Assembly: GCA_949383255.1 (NCBI GenBank)
Contig: CASJPF010000003.1
Span: 80,147 to 144,146, forward strand
Source: Lachnospiraceae bacterium
GTDB lineage: Bacteria > Bacillota > Clostridia > Lachnospirales > Lachnospiraceae
Direction of reading: 5' to 3'
Length of the DNA stretch: 64,000 nucleotides
Numbering within the stretch: the stretch's first letter is position 1; each line of letters opens with the position of its first letter. The notes below the pieces were generated by a model, which was given only the letters and a program-made list of their open reading frames with translations, did not search any database and was not told the origin of the DNA. Below, one piece after another: positions 1 to 9,155 of this stretch. A program made the translations under genes and the position numbers.

Positions 1-2
1 TA

Positions 3-944
3 GGCGAGAGATATGATGTGATTATTAGAGAATTCCTAATTAAAAAAATAAGAGCAGATAGAAATATTGTAATTATGACAGCAGCTATGCCAGTTGTTTT
101 AGCGCTATCAAAAGATGTAAGGGAATCTATAGGGGAACAATACATAGATGTAGGCATTGCAGAAGAACACGCAATATCAATGGCTGGAGGAATAGCAAAA
201 AGTGGTGGAAAACCAATATTTTTTACTAGGGCAACATTTTATCAAAGAACATACGATCAAATATCACAGGATATTTGCATCAATAATCTCCCAATAACAA
301 TGATATTGATAAATGCATCTATATATGCTGCTACAGATATGACGCATATAGGGATTTTCGATATTGCAATGATGGCTAATATTCCAAATCTCGTAATGTT
401 GGCACCAACTAATAAACAAGAATATTTAGCAATGCTTAATTGGAGTATTGAACAGAATAAACATCCCGTGGCAATCAGAGCACCAAGAAATGGAGTGTAT
501 TATGCAAACTATGAAGTTGATACAGACTATGATAAGCTAAACAAATTTAAATTGGTTATTCAGGGAGAAGATATTGCGGTTATAGCATTAGGAGATTTTT
601 ATCAATTAGGGGAAGAGGTCATCAAATTAATGAAAGATAAGATTCATATTAATGCAAGTTTGATTAATCCAAGATATGCGACCGGAATTGATGAGACATT
701 ATTGAAACGAATTTCTGAAGACCACGATATCGTGATTACTTTGGAGGATGGTATATTGGACGGTGGATTTGGACAGAAGATTTCTGCATTTTACGGAAAT
801 TCAGATATAAGAGTATTAAATTATGGATTCAAAAAGGAATTTACGGACTGCTATCTGGTGGATGAAATTTTAAGGAAAAATAGACTACAACCAGAAATGA
901 TAGTAGAGGATATTATTTCCTTAAAAGAGAAGATAAGTGTATAA
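3..944 (+). CDS. Transketolase-like C-terminal subunit, 5' end outside the window
   Basis: The reading frame is open from base 3, before the first GTG at 18, so the protein is probably truncated by the window edge. The sequence resembles the pyrimidine-binding and C-terminal domains of split transketolases and of DXP synthase. The motif DVGIAEEHA near residue 50 carries the conserved glutamate that activates thiamine diphosphate. A C-terminal transketolase domain follows from about residue 180. An N-terminal TPP-binding subunit should lie just upstream, outside this window. Split transketolases in glycan loci usually build or transfer ketol units for unusual sugars; that role is inferred from the neighbours. 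The next gene starts within about 20 bp, so an operon is likely. Confidence 0.8.
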   Translation, partial: GERYDVIIREFLIKKIRADRNIVIMTAAMPVVLALSKDVRESIGEQYIDVGIAEEHAISMAGGIAKSGGKPIFFTRATFYQRTYDQISQDICINNLPITMILINASIYAATDMTHIGIFDIAMMANIPNLVMLAPTNKQEYLAMLNWSIEQNKHPVAIRAPRNGVYYANYEVDTDYDKLNKFKLVIQGEDIAVIALGDFYQLGEEVIKLMKDKIHINASLINPRYATGIDETLLKRISEDHDIVITLEDGILDGGFGQKISAFYGNSDIRVLNYGFKKEFTDCYLVDEILRKNRLQPEMIVEDIISLKEKISV

Positions 945-963
945 CAAGAAGAAAGGCATAATA

Positions 964-2112
964 ATGGTAGTATCAATAATTGTACCTATTTATAATATAG
1001 AAGCATATGTGGGAAGGTGTATTGAGAGTATTATCAACCAACAATATCGAAATATCGAAATTATATTAGTAGATGATGGATCGGTGGATCATTCAGGAGA
1101 TATATGCGATATGTATGCCCAAAAGGATTCCAGAATTAAAGTAATACATAAAACAAATGGAGGACGTGTATCTGCTAGAAAAAGTGGAGCTGTTGTAGCA
1201 ACAGGGGACTATATTATAAATGTAGATGGTGACGATTGGATAGAAAAAGCATATATCTCAAATTTTGTATCTGCAATAAAGAAAAGAGATTGTGATGTTG
1301 TATGGGGGATATCATATATTAAAGAACAAAATCAACACAATGAACTTCAAATACCGATCTTTCTAAAAAATGTAACTGTAGAGACAGAAGAAATGCAAGA
1401 AAAATGTTTGCAATTAATTAAAGGGAATAGGGGATTTCAAAATGAAATAGACTATTCTATTTGGCTTCAATGTACTCGAAGAGAAGTATATATTTCTGTT
1501 CAAAAGGAAGTAGATTGTAGAATATCCCGTGGGGAAGATTTGATATTATCATTGTTCCTTATCAATAAAACTAACAATATCTTTTTTATAAGGAATGATG
1601 GATATCATTATGTTCAGAGAGCTACATCATTGACACATAACAAAGCTTCTTATAGTTGGAATGAGTATATGATATTAAAGAATGCTTTGTCTAAGTATAT
1701 GATAAAATATATATCTTTATATAATATTGCACAAGGATATTTAGTAAGTACGTATATGGCATATTTTTTTGGAAGTTTACAAGATGAATCAAAAGAATAT
1801 TTGTATCCTTTCCTAAAGGTAAAAAAGAATAGCCGTGTGGCTATCTATGGGGCGGGTAATATAGGAGAAAATATAGTTTCGTATTTGAATAACTCTAACG
1901 ATTATCAAATGTGTATATGGATAGATAGAAATAAGTCCGACAAAAAAATAGGAAAATGGCAGGTAAAACCGATAGAGCAAATAGTAGATGTAGAATTTGA
2001 TTTTATCATTTTGGCGACAAACAGAACCATATATATTGGTGAAATGTGGAACATGGTTAAGAAATTAGGTGTACAAGATGAAAAAATTGTATCTGCATTT
2101 GATAATTTTTAA
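964..2112 (+). CDS. GT2 glycosyltransferase with C-terminal Rossmann-like module
   Basis: The N-terminus (VSIIVPIYN) is the classical start of GT-A family 2 glycosyltransferases, followed by VDDGS and a DGDD metal-binding motif near residue 90. ATG 964 was chosen over GTG 937 because an AAGAAAGG ribosome site lies just upstream and the family motif begins right after it; GTG 937 overlaps the previous gene. Residues about 288-382 form a separate domain beginning VAIYGAGNIGE with a glycine-rich nucleotide-binding loop, then a D-R-N segment and a hydrophobic strand FIILATN. The same module recurs in eight other proteins of this locus. The acceptor and donor sugars cannot be told from sequence. 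Confidence 0.85.
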   Translation: MVVSIIVPIYNIEAYVGRCIESIINQQYRNIEIILVDDGSVDHSGDICDMYAQKDSRIKVIHKTNGGRVSARKSGAVVATGDYIINVDGDDWIEKAYISNFVSAIKKRDCDVVWGISYIKEQNQHNELQIPIFLKNVTVETEEMQEKCLQLIKGNRGFQNEIDYSIWLQCTRREVYISVQKEVDCRISRGEDLILSLFLINKTNNIFFIRNDGYHYVQRATSLTHNKASYSWNEYMILKNALSKYMIKYISLYNIAQGYLVSTYMAYFFGSLQDESKEYLYPFLKVKKNSRVAIYGAGNIGENIVSYLNNSNDYQMCIWIDRNKSDKKIGKWQVKPIEQIVDVEFDFIILATNRTIYIGEMWNMVKKLGVQDEKIVSAFDNF

Positions 2113-2208
2113 TATAACTTATTGGAGTTAGTACTTGAATTTTTGTTTAGATAGAATATTAGAGAGAAAATACAAGGGTAACTAATAAGGTGAAAGGTTA
2201 TAACAATC

Positions 2209-3378
2209 ATGATTGAATTCAGTATTATAATGCCGGTATACAATAATGAAAAATATTTTCCATTGGCGGTAAAAAGCATTGAAAACCAAAATTATGATAA
2301 TTACGAGCTTATTGTAGTAGAAGATGGTTCTACTGATAGAACGCCTCAAATAGCAGATTTTTTGGCAACAAAGAATATGCACATGAAAGTAATACATCAA
2401 AAAAATCAATGGATATACAATAGCTTTAATAATGGAATTGCCTTAGCATCAGGAAAATATATTTATATTTTAAATTCAGATGATGCCTTGATGCCAGGGA
2501 CACTTGCATTATTTGAAAGAAAGATTAGAGAGTACAATCCAGATATTATATGGACAAAAGTATTAATACATGAGTGCGATGCAGAGCAGAATATTATAAC
2601 TTATGATAAATTGCATTTGAATCAATATGTAATAGAGGAACACTTTTATGGGAATAAAAGTGAGGTGGAAAAAGCTTGGCCGTATTTTGTATCGAGTAAA
2701 TTAGCTTGGAACCAGGCAAATTTGTATCGTCGGGAGATTATGCAGAGTCAATTATTTCGGAATGATGTATACGGAGCAGATACTTTATATAATATTAGTA
2801 TAGCTGATAAGATTCGTTCAGCATTGGTTTTGCAAGAACCAGTATATTTTCATTATATATATGGCAATGAGACAATGAATGCATCAATTGGAAAATATTA
2901 TTCTTATACGCAGGCAATGCATAATGAAATATATAATAACTATTTACATTTGTTTCAAAATTGGGGATTAGAACAAGAAAACTATATGGAGATGCTTTAC
3001 AAGATCAGAATGTCAGCATTGACGGGTGAATTAAGAGCTTTACAAGCAGCAAATTGCCCATTGTCTATAGAAGATAAATTACAATATGCATTTTGCGGAT
3101 GCATAGATGAAACAGTTAAAAAGTGTGTGTTGAAAAGTAACCGTGATGAAGAGCTGGAGAGTCGTATTCTTTCTGGAGTAAGAGAATTGCTTTTAAAAGA
3201 AGATATAAATATAGATAATAAAATGTATTTTGCATATGAATTACTGAATTCTCTTTTATGTTATGAGAAAGATGACCAAGATTATAGAACGATTGAAAAT
3301 GCAGTTAATCATCCGCTTAATCCATATCATATAGGAGGAGTTTTTTATAGAAAGTTAATAACAAATAAAGCACATTAA
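2209..3378 (+). CDS. GT2 glycosyltransferase
   Basis: This is a family 2 glycosyltransferase of 389 residues. The N-terminal half has FSIIMPVYNNE, VEDGSTD and NSDDA near residue 88, the last being the DXD-type metal site. The C-terminal half (about 250-389) is helical and unassigned; unlike the previous GT2 it lacks the glycine-rich Rossmann module. A good ribosome site (AAGGTGAAAGG) precedes ATG 2209. It probably adds one sugar to the glycan made by this locus; donor and linkage are unknown. Confidence 0.83.
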   Translation: MIEFSIIMPVYNNEKYFPLAVKSIENQNYDNYELIVVEDGSTDRTPQIADFLATKNMHMKVIHQKNQWIYNSFNNGIALASGKYIYILNSDDALMPGTLALFERKIREYNPDIIWTKVLIHECDAEQNIITYDKLHLNQYVIEEHFYGNKSEVEKAWPYFVSSKLAWNQANLYRREIMQSQLFRNDVYGADTLYNISIADKIRSALVLQEPVYFHYIYGNETMNASIGKYYSYTQAMHNEIYNNYLHLFQNWGLEQENYMEMLYKIRMSALTGELRALQAANCPLSIEDKLQYAFCGCIDETVKKCVLKSNRDEELESRILSGVRELLLKEDINIDNKMYFAYELLNSLLCYEKDDQDYRTIENAVNHPLNPYHIGGVFYRKLITNKAH

Positions 3379-3456
3379 GGGAAGGAATGTCAAGAGATGT
3401 TTAATGGAAATATCTTATGTGCAAAAGAAACTGAGAAGATGGAGGAGGCAGATAAA

Positions 3457-4566
3457 TTGAAAATTTTAGTTACTGGTTCAAATGGTTTTATTGCAAAAAA
3501 TCTAATTGTAGAATTGCGGAATAAAGGGTATGAAAATTTGTTGCTTTGTAATCGGGATACGACACCAGAGAAGCTGGAACAATATATAGAAGAATGTGAT
3601 GTTTTAATACATTTAGCGGGAGTAAATCGACCTTCCAGTGAAGAGGAATACTATATAGAAAATGTCGGTTTTACGAAAAAAATCGTAAGATTACTTAAGA
3701 ATAATCACAAAAGGATATGTATACTTTTTTCATCAACTATTCATACAGGACGACACAAATGCTATGAGGAAAGTAAACGACAAGGAGAAAAGATATTGCA
3801 AGACTATGCAAAGGAATCAGGTTCCTCGCTTTTTATATTTCGTTTACCAAATGTTTTTGGAAAATGGTGCAGACCAAATTATAATAGTGTTGTAGCCACT
3901 TTCTGCTATAATATTTCACATGGACTAGATATTAAAGTTAACGATCCGGATGTGCAAATGAATTTAGTTTATATAGATGATGTTGTAAATGAATTTCTCT
4001 CTGTTATAGTTTTGGAAGTTGAAGAAATAGTTAAATATGTAGAGATTTCACACGCTTATCAAATAACAGTTGGAGAAGTGGCACAGGCAATTATATCTTT
4101 TGGTCAAAAACATAAAAGACTTGAAGTCCCACAGGTTGGCAATTCTTTGATAAAAAAGTTATATAGTACATATTTGAGTTATGTGGAACCTGAGAATTAT
4201 CGCTATGAACTTAAAATGAATATAGACGCACGTGGTTCATTTACAGAGTTTCTACATTCACAGGATTTTGGACAGGTGTCCGTAAATATTGCAAAACCCG
4301 GGATTATAAAGGGAAACCATTGGCATCATACAAAAGTTGAAAAGTTTCTAGTAGTGAAAGGTATAGCTTCCATTAAATTTCGTCATATGATAACAGGAAA
4401 AATGGTTGAATATATTGTGTCAGATAGAAAATTAGAAGTAGTGGATATTCCTGTAGGATATACACACAATATTACGAATATTGGAATAGAAGATTTGGTT
4501 ACAATTATGTGGGCAAATGAAACATTTGATAGGGATAGACCAGATACATATTATGAGGAAGTATAG
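3457..4566 (+). CDS. capF: CapF/WbjC-like reductase (SDR domain plus cupin) for UDP-L-FucNAc
   Basis: This is an extended SDR with a C-terminal cupin, the architecture of CapF/WbjC/FnlB, which reduces the 4-keto sugar made by CapE on the way to UDP-N-acetyl-L-fucosamine. Visible are the NAD(P) loop KILVTGSNGFI at the N-terminus, the catalytic pair Y103/K107 (YEESK), and a cupin with NHWHHTKVEKF near residue 288. I chose TTG 3457: GGAGGAGG lies 8 bp before it and the resulting 369 residues match the usual CapF length, while an ATG at 3397 would add 20 unrelated residues. It is followed 3 bp later by the CapG-like epimerase. The partner dehydratase CapE is not in the window. Confidence 0.88.
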   Translation: MKILVTGSNGFIAKNLIVELRNKGYENLLLCNRDTTPEKLEQYIEECDVLIHLAGVNRPSSEEEYYIENVGFTKKIVRLLKNNHKRICILFSSTIHTGRHKCYEESKRQGEKILQDYAKESGSSLFIFRLPNVFGKWCRPNYNSVVATFCYNISHGLDIKVNDPDVQMNLVYIDDVVNEFLSVIVLEVEEIVKYVEISHAYQITVGEVAQAIISFGQKHKRLEVPQVGNSLIKKLYSTYLSYVEPENYRYELKMNIDARGSFTEFLHSQDFGQVSVNIAKPGIIKGNHWHHTKVEKFLVVKGIASIKFRHMITGKMVEYIVSDRKLEVVDIPVGYTHNITNIGIEDLVTIMWANETFDRDRPDTYYEEV

Positions 4567-4569
4567 TGT

Positions 4570-5709
4570 ATGAAACAGTTGAAGTTAATGACTATTATAG
4601 GAACAAGACCAGAAATTATTAGGCTTTCGGAAGTGATTAAAAAATGTGATTTGTATTTTGATCATATTTTAGTTCATACAGGTCAAAATTATGATTATTC
4701 TTTAAACCAAATTTTTTTTGAAGAATTGGGATTGAGAAAGCCAGATTTTTATTTAGATGTTGTGGGTAAAAATTTAGGGGAAACAATAGGAAATATTATC
4801 AGTAAAAGTTATGATCTGATGTTGGAGCAAAAGCCAGATGCACTTTTGATATTGGGAGATACAAATTCGGCGCTTTCAGCAATTTCAGCAAAACGATTAA
4901 AAATTCCTATTTTTCATATGGAAGCAGGAAATCGGTGTTTTGATGAAAATTTGCCGGAGGAAATCAATCGGCGTATTGTAGATCATATTTCTGATATTAA
5001 TATGTGCTATTCAGAACATGCTAGGAGATATTTGAATGTTGAAGGGATGGCAAAAGAAAGAACCTATGTGACAGGTTCTCCAATGGCAGAGGTTTTAAGT
5101 ATGCATTTGAATAAAATTTTGGCAAGTGATGTTTTGGACAAATTAGGGTTAAAAGCTAAGGAATATATTTTGTTATCTGCGCATAGGGAAGAAAACATTG
5201 ATAATGAAGATAATTTTTATAAACTAATGGATGCGGTTAACTGTATTACAGATACATACCAGATACCAGTAATATATAGTATGCATCCGCGAAGTAAGCA
5301 TTTTATAGAACAACGAGGATTTCAGTTTGGTTCTTTGGTACGAGAGATGCAACCATTTGGTTTTATTGATTACAATTGCCTACAAATAAATGCGAAGTGT
5401 GTAGTGTCAGATAGCGGAACACTACCAGAAGAGAGTGCATTTTTTAGTGTAAAGGGATATCCATTTGCGGCTGTCTGCATTCGTACATCTACGGAAAGAC
5501 CAGAAGCAATGGACAAAGGGAATTTTATTCTTGCGGGAATTGGTAGGAAAAGTGTATTGCAGGGAATTAATGTTGCAATACAAATGAGTGAAGCAAATAT
5601 TATGGCATCCGAAGTTCCTGATTACAGAGAAGAAAATGTCAGTATGAAGGTAATAAAGATTATACAAAGTTATGTATCTATTATAAATCGTATGGTTTGG
5701 AGGAAATAA
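4570..5709 (+). CDS. capG: UDP-GlcNAc 2-epimerase family, CapG/WbjD-like
   Basis: The protein belongs to the non-hydrolysing UDP-GlcNAc 2-epimerase family (GT-B fold, 379 residues). It has the N-terminal GTRPEIIRL motif, HTGQNYD, a central HMEAGNR and the late SDSGTLPEE motif that contacts the UDP group. Located directly after a CapF-type reductase it is best read as CapG/WbjD/FnlC, the last enzyme giving UDP-L-FucNAc. A plain UDP-GlcNAc/ManNAc epimerase (WecB) is the alternative, made less likely by the gene order capF-capG-GT4. Confidence 0.88.
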   Translation: MKQLKLMTIIGTRPEIIRLSEVIKKCDLYFDHILVHTGQNYDYSLNQIFFEELGLRKPDFYLDVVGKNLGETIGNIISKSYDLMLEQKPDALLILGDTNSALSAISAKRLKIPIFHMEAGNRCFDENLPEEINRRIVDHISDINMCYSEHARRYLNVEGMAKERTYVTGSPMAEVLSMHLNKILASDVLDKLGLKAKEYILLSAHREENIDNEDNFYKLMDAVNCITDTYQIPVIYSMHPRSKHFIEQRGFQFGSLVREMQPFGFIDYNCLQINAKCVVSDSGTLPEESAFFSVKGYPFAAVCIRTSTERPEAMDKGNFILAGIGRKSVLQGINVAIQMSEANIMASEVPDYREENVSMKVIKIIQSYVSIINRMVWRK

Positions 5710-5747
5710 AGTATGGTTTATTATGATAATGAATGTGGGAGGAAATG

Positions 5748-7007
5748 ATGAGAGTATTATGGTTGTGCAATTTAGTCCTTCCAGATTTCAGTCAGGAATT
5801 TGGAATAAAAAGAAATAATTTTGGTGGTTGGATGACAGCCATGATGTATGAATTGGAAAAAAGAGAGGAAATAAACATCAGTTTATGCTTTCCTATTTAC
5901 GATAAAAGTCGATTGAAAGATGGAAGCTGTAATAACCATGATTATTATACATATTTAGATAATATAAATGCAGAAACTTATGGTCCAGAATTGATTGAAG
6001 CATTTGAACAGATATTAAGAAAGGCAGATCCAGATATTGTCCATATTTGGGGAACAGAGTATCCGCATACAACGGCGATGTTACAGGCATGTAAAAACAA
6101 AGGATTTTTGAATAAGGTTGTTGTAGATATTCAAGGACTTGTATCTGTTTGTTCTAAGCATTATTTGACTGGAATACCGAAGAAGTATAGAGCCTTAAAA
6201 AGTGGAGATATCACAAGTATGGAAGAGGACAAGATTTTATTCGAGAAACGTGGAAAGTACGAAATAGAAAGTATAAAGATGGCTTATCATGTATTGGGTC
6301 GGACAGATTGGGATAGGGCGTGTATTGAGACAATAAATCCCAATATTCAATACTATATCTGTGATAGGATTTTAAGAACTATTTTTTATGAGTATGCTGC
6401 TAAATGGAAATATAAGGAATGTAAGAAGCATAGTGTCTTTGTAAGTCAAGCTTCTTATCCAATTAAAGGATTTCACTATTTATTACAGGCATTACCTGTT
6501 ATTATCGAAAAGTATTCAGATACGCATGTATACGTAGCAGGAAAAGATATTTTTAATGTAGAAGAAAAGGAACCTTATGCGGTTTATCTTGAAGCGCTTA
6601 TGGAACAATTGAATTTAAGAGAACATATATCTTTTATTGGCAAGTTGGATGAGAGGCAAATGATACAACAATACCTTAATGCAAATGTGTTTGTTTCAGC
6701 CTCTACAATTGAAAATTCTCCTAATTCGTTGAGTGAGGCGATGATACTTGGGGTGCCTTGTGTGGCTTCTTATGTTGGAGGGGTTTATAGTAAGATGACT
6801 TTTAATGTGGAGGGTTTTTTATATCCGCATAATGAACCGATACTGTTGGCATATTATATTTGTAAAGTGTTTGAGAATAAAGATAATTTATGCGAAAAGT
6901 TTTCTAATAATTCGGTACATAAGATGCTAAAAATTGCTAGTCCTAAGCATAATACCAATAGAATAGTACAGATATATAGAGAGATAGAGAGTAAAAATAC
7001 TAAATAA
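5748..7007 (+). CDS. GT4-like glycosyltransferase, possible L-FucNAc transferase
   Basis: This is a GT-B fold glycosyltransferase of about 420 residues. The N-terminal domain opens with RVLWLCNLVLP and a glycine-rich FGGW. The C-terminal half contains SFIGKLDERQM and SASTIENSPNSLSEAM, the E-x7-E-like nucleotide-sugar motif of family 4. ATG 5748 was chosen because GGGAGGA lies just before it; ATG 5733 would include the ribosome site. In known UDP-L-FucNAc loci a WbuB/WbjE-type transferase follows capG, so it may transfer L-FucNAc; this is inferred from position. Confidence 0.82.
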   Translation: MRVLWLCNLVLPDFSQEFGIKRNNFGGWMTAMMYELEKREEINISLCFPIYDKSRLKDGSCNNHDYYTYLDNINAETYGPELIEAFEQILRKADPDIVHIWGTEYPHTTAMLQACKNKGFLNKVVVDIQGLVSVCSKHYLTGIPKKYRALKSGDITSMEEDKILFEKRGKYEIESIKMAYHVLGRTDWDRACIETINPNIQYYICDRILRTIFYEYAAKWKYKECKKHSVFVSQASYPIKGFHYLLQALPVIIEKYSDTHVYVAGKDIFNVEEKEPYAVYLEALMEQLNLREHISFIGKLDERQMIQQYLNANVFVSASTIENSPNSLSEAMILGVPCVASYVGGVYSKMTFNVEGFLYPHNEPILLAYYICKVFENKDNLCEKFSNNSVHKMLKIASPKHNTNRIVQIYREIESKNTK

Positions 7008-7052
7008 GAATTTATAATATTAGTTTATTGATGGTTATTAATGGGGGCATTT

Positions 7053-7814
7053 ATGGAAACATTTCAAGATTATGCATATTATTATAATTCTTTTTACAAA
7101 GATAAAGACTATGGAGCGGAGGCGGGGATAATTGGTAGAATATTAGAAGGGTGTAACCCTCAAATAAGAGATATTATAAATTTGGGTTGTGGTACAGGGA
7201 AGCATGATATTGAAATGCATAAGCTGGGGTATTATTGCAAAGGAATTGATATAAGCCCTTTGATGATTCAAATTGCAAAAAACAATGCTTCTACAAATGA
7301 ATACAATATTGAATTTGAGATAGCAGATGTGAGAAATTATAAGACAGAGAAAAAGTATGATGCAGCTATCTCGCTATTTCATGTGATGAGCTATCAAAAT
7401 ACGAATAAAGATATTTTTGATGCTTTTTGTTCAACACGAAAACTGTTGAAAGATAAAAATGGATATTTTATTTTTGATGTCTGGTATGGACCGGGGGTGC
7501 TCAGTGAAAAACCATGTGTCAGGGTGAAAGAAGTTGAAGATGATGAAAATAGACTAATCCGAATAGCACAGCCAATTATGCATGATAAGAAAAATATAGT
7601 GGATGTTAATTATGAAGTATTAATAATTAATAAAGAAACCAACATTGTGCAAACAATAAAAGAAACACATAGTATGCGCTATTTTTTTAGACCTGAACTA
7701 GAAAAACTGCTGTCAGAAACGGGTTTTCAATTATTGGATAATATGGATTGCCAAACTTTACGCGAGACAGATTATAATTCGTGGACAAGTTACTTTATTG
7801 CGAAGGCAGTTTAG
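7053..7814 (+). CDS. Class I SAM-dependent methyltransferase
   Basis: A class I methyltransferase of about 253 residues. Motif I is clear (INLGCGTGKHDIEMHKLGY) around residue 45, followed by the acidic GIDIS that binds the ribose of SAM and by ADVRNY. The remainder is typical of small soluble methyltransferases found in polysaccharide loci. ATG 7053 is preceded by a G-rich GGGGG; ATG 7041 overlaps that site and is less likely. The substrate is probably a sugar or sugar nucleotide made here, but nothing in the sequence specifies it. Confidence 0.8.
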   Translation: METFQDYAYYYNSFYKDKDYGAEAGIIGRILEGCNPQIRDIINLGCGTGKHDIEMHKLGYYCKGIDISPLMIQIAKNNASTNEYNIEFEIADVRNYKTEKKYDAAISLFHVMSYQNTNKDIFDAFCSTRKLLKDKNGYFIFDVWYGPGVLSEKPCVRVKEVEDDENRLIRIAQPIMHDKKNIVDVNYEVLIINKETNIVQTIKETHSMRYFFRPELEKLLSETGFQLLDNMDCQTLRETDYNSWTSYFIAKAV

Positions 7815-7832
7815 AAGGAGAGTAATAGATAG

Positions 7833-9134
7833 ATGGTTAAATTGATGTCATATGAGGATAATTATTTTGACATTTGTGAGGCTTTGGGATATAAGACTGT
7901 GATTTATGGGGCTGGGAAGTGTGCAAAAAAAGCTTTTCCTTATTTGAAAAACGTAGCTTATATATGTGACAAACGTGCAAATGAATTGAAAGAGTTAAAC
8001 GGGGTTCCTATCATATCGCTGAATGAGCTTCAAAAAATTAAAAAAAAATTGCTGATCGTCATCTGTATAAAATCAGAAAGTGTAAGGGAGGAGATCAAGA
8101 ATAATTTGGTAAATACACCAATAGAGGCTTTAATATTTGATTATTTTCATAATGTGGCGTTCAATCTTTACAAAGAAAGAAGATTGGTAAATTGTGATGG
8201 TAAGAAAGAAATACATTATGTACATTTGATATGTGAAGATGAAGGGTGGATTCTAAGAAAATTTGCCGTGAGGATAAAGGAAGAGTTGGAAAAACAAGGA
8301 TATAAATGTTCTATTGGTAGTATGGTAGATCCCCTAGCAGATATAAATCATCATGTTATTTATGCAAGTTGTGAACCGATAATTCCATGTAATGATACTT
8401 TTATGATTACGCATATTGATTCATATGATAAGATGGAATTTTTAAAACATCAGTTAAAATATGCGAAGATGGGAATATGTATGTCAAGGGAAACTATGGA
8501 GCGATTAGCAGCCTATGGTATACCACGGGAAAAATTGTGTTATATTAATCCAGCTCAGGATGGAGTAATAAAACCTAAGAAGTATGTATTAGGTATAACA
8601 CATAAGACACATAATGATCATAGAAAAAATGAAAGTGTATTAATTACTTTATGTGAAGATTTGGATCCAAATTATTTTATATTTAAAATAATGGGTTCGG
8701 GTTGGGATGATGTTGTAAAATCTGTAAGAAATATGGGATTTCAGGTAGATTACTATAATGATTTTGATTATGAGGAATATATGAAATTGATACCTTCACT
8801 TGACTATTATTTATTTTGGGGATTTGATGAAGGGTCAATGGGATATTTGGATGCACTTGCTGCAGGAATCGAAACAATTGTGACGCCTCAAGGGTTTCAC
8901 TTGGATATAAAAAATGGAATAACATATCCATGCCGCATACTATCTGATTTCAAAAATGTCCTTTTGGAACTTCAAAATAAAAGGAAAAAAATTATAGAGT
9001 CTGTAGAAACATGGACATGGAAGAATTATGTGGACAAGCATCTTGAAGTATGGAATTATCTGCTTGGCAATACCAAAGATATGTATAAAAATCAGCATTT
9101 ATATGAGGATGGTATTTTTTCAGTGCTAAAATAA
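7833..9134 (+). CDS. Rossmann-like module fused to a GT-B-like glycosyltransferase
   Basis: Residues about 14-105 are the shared module of this locus (TVIYGAGKCAKKAF, then CDKRANE and LLIVICIKSE). Residues about 125-420 look like a GT-B transferase: a first Rossmann half, a linker with ICMSRETMERLAAYGI, and a second half with YYLFWGFDEGSMGYLDALA, where the glutamate and glycine positions resemble family 4-like donor sites. No known family is identified with certainty. A ribosome site GAAGGAGAG precedes ATG 7833. It lies in tight tandem between a methyltransferase and an aminotransferase. Confidence 0.7.
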   Translation: MVKLMSYEDNYFDICEALGYKTVIYGAGKCAKKAFPYLKNVAYICDKRANELKELNGVPIISLNELQKIKKKLLIVICIKSESVREEIKNNLVNTPIEALIFDYFHNVAFNLYKERRLVNCDGKKEIHYVHLICEDEGWILRKFAVRIKEELEKQGYKCSIGSMVDPLADINHHVIYASCEPIIPCNDTFMITHIDSYDKMEFLKHQLKYAKMGICMSRETMERLAAYGIPREKLCYINPAQDGVIKPKKYVLGITHKTHNDHRKNESVLITLCEDLDPNYFIFKIMGSGWDDVVKSVRNMGFQVDYYNDFDYEEYMKLIPSLDYYLFWGFDEGSMGYLDALAAGIETIVTPQGFHLDIKNGITYPCRILSDFKNVLLELQNKRKKIIESVETWTWKNYVDKHLEVWNYLLGNTKDMYKNQHLYEDGIFSVLK

Positions 9135-9155
9135 TCATATAGAGGAAGAAGAGAT

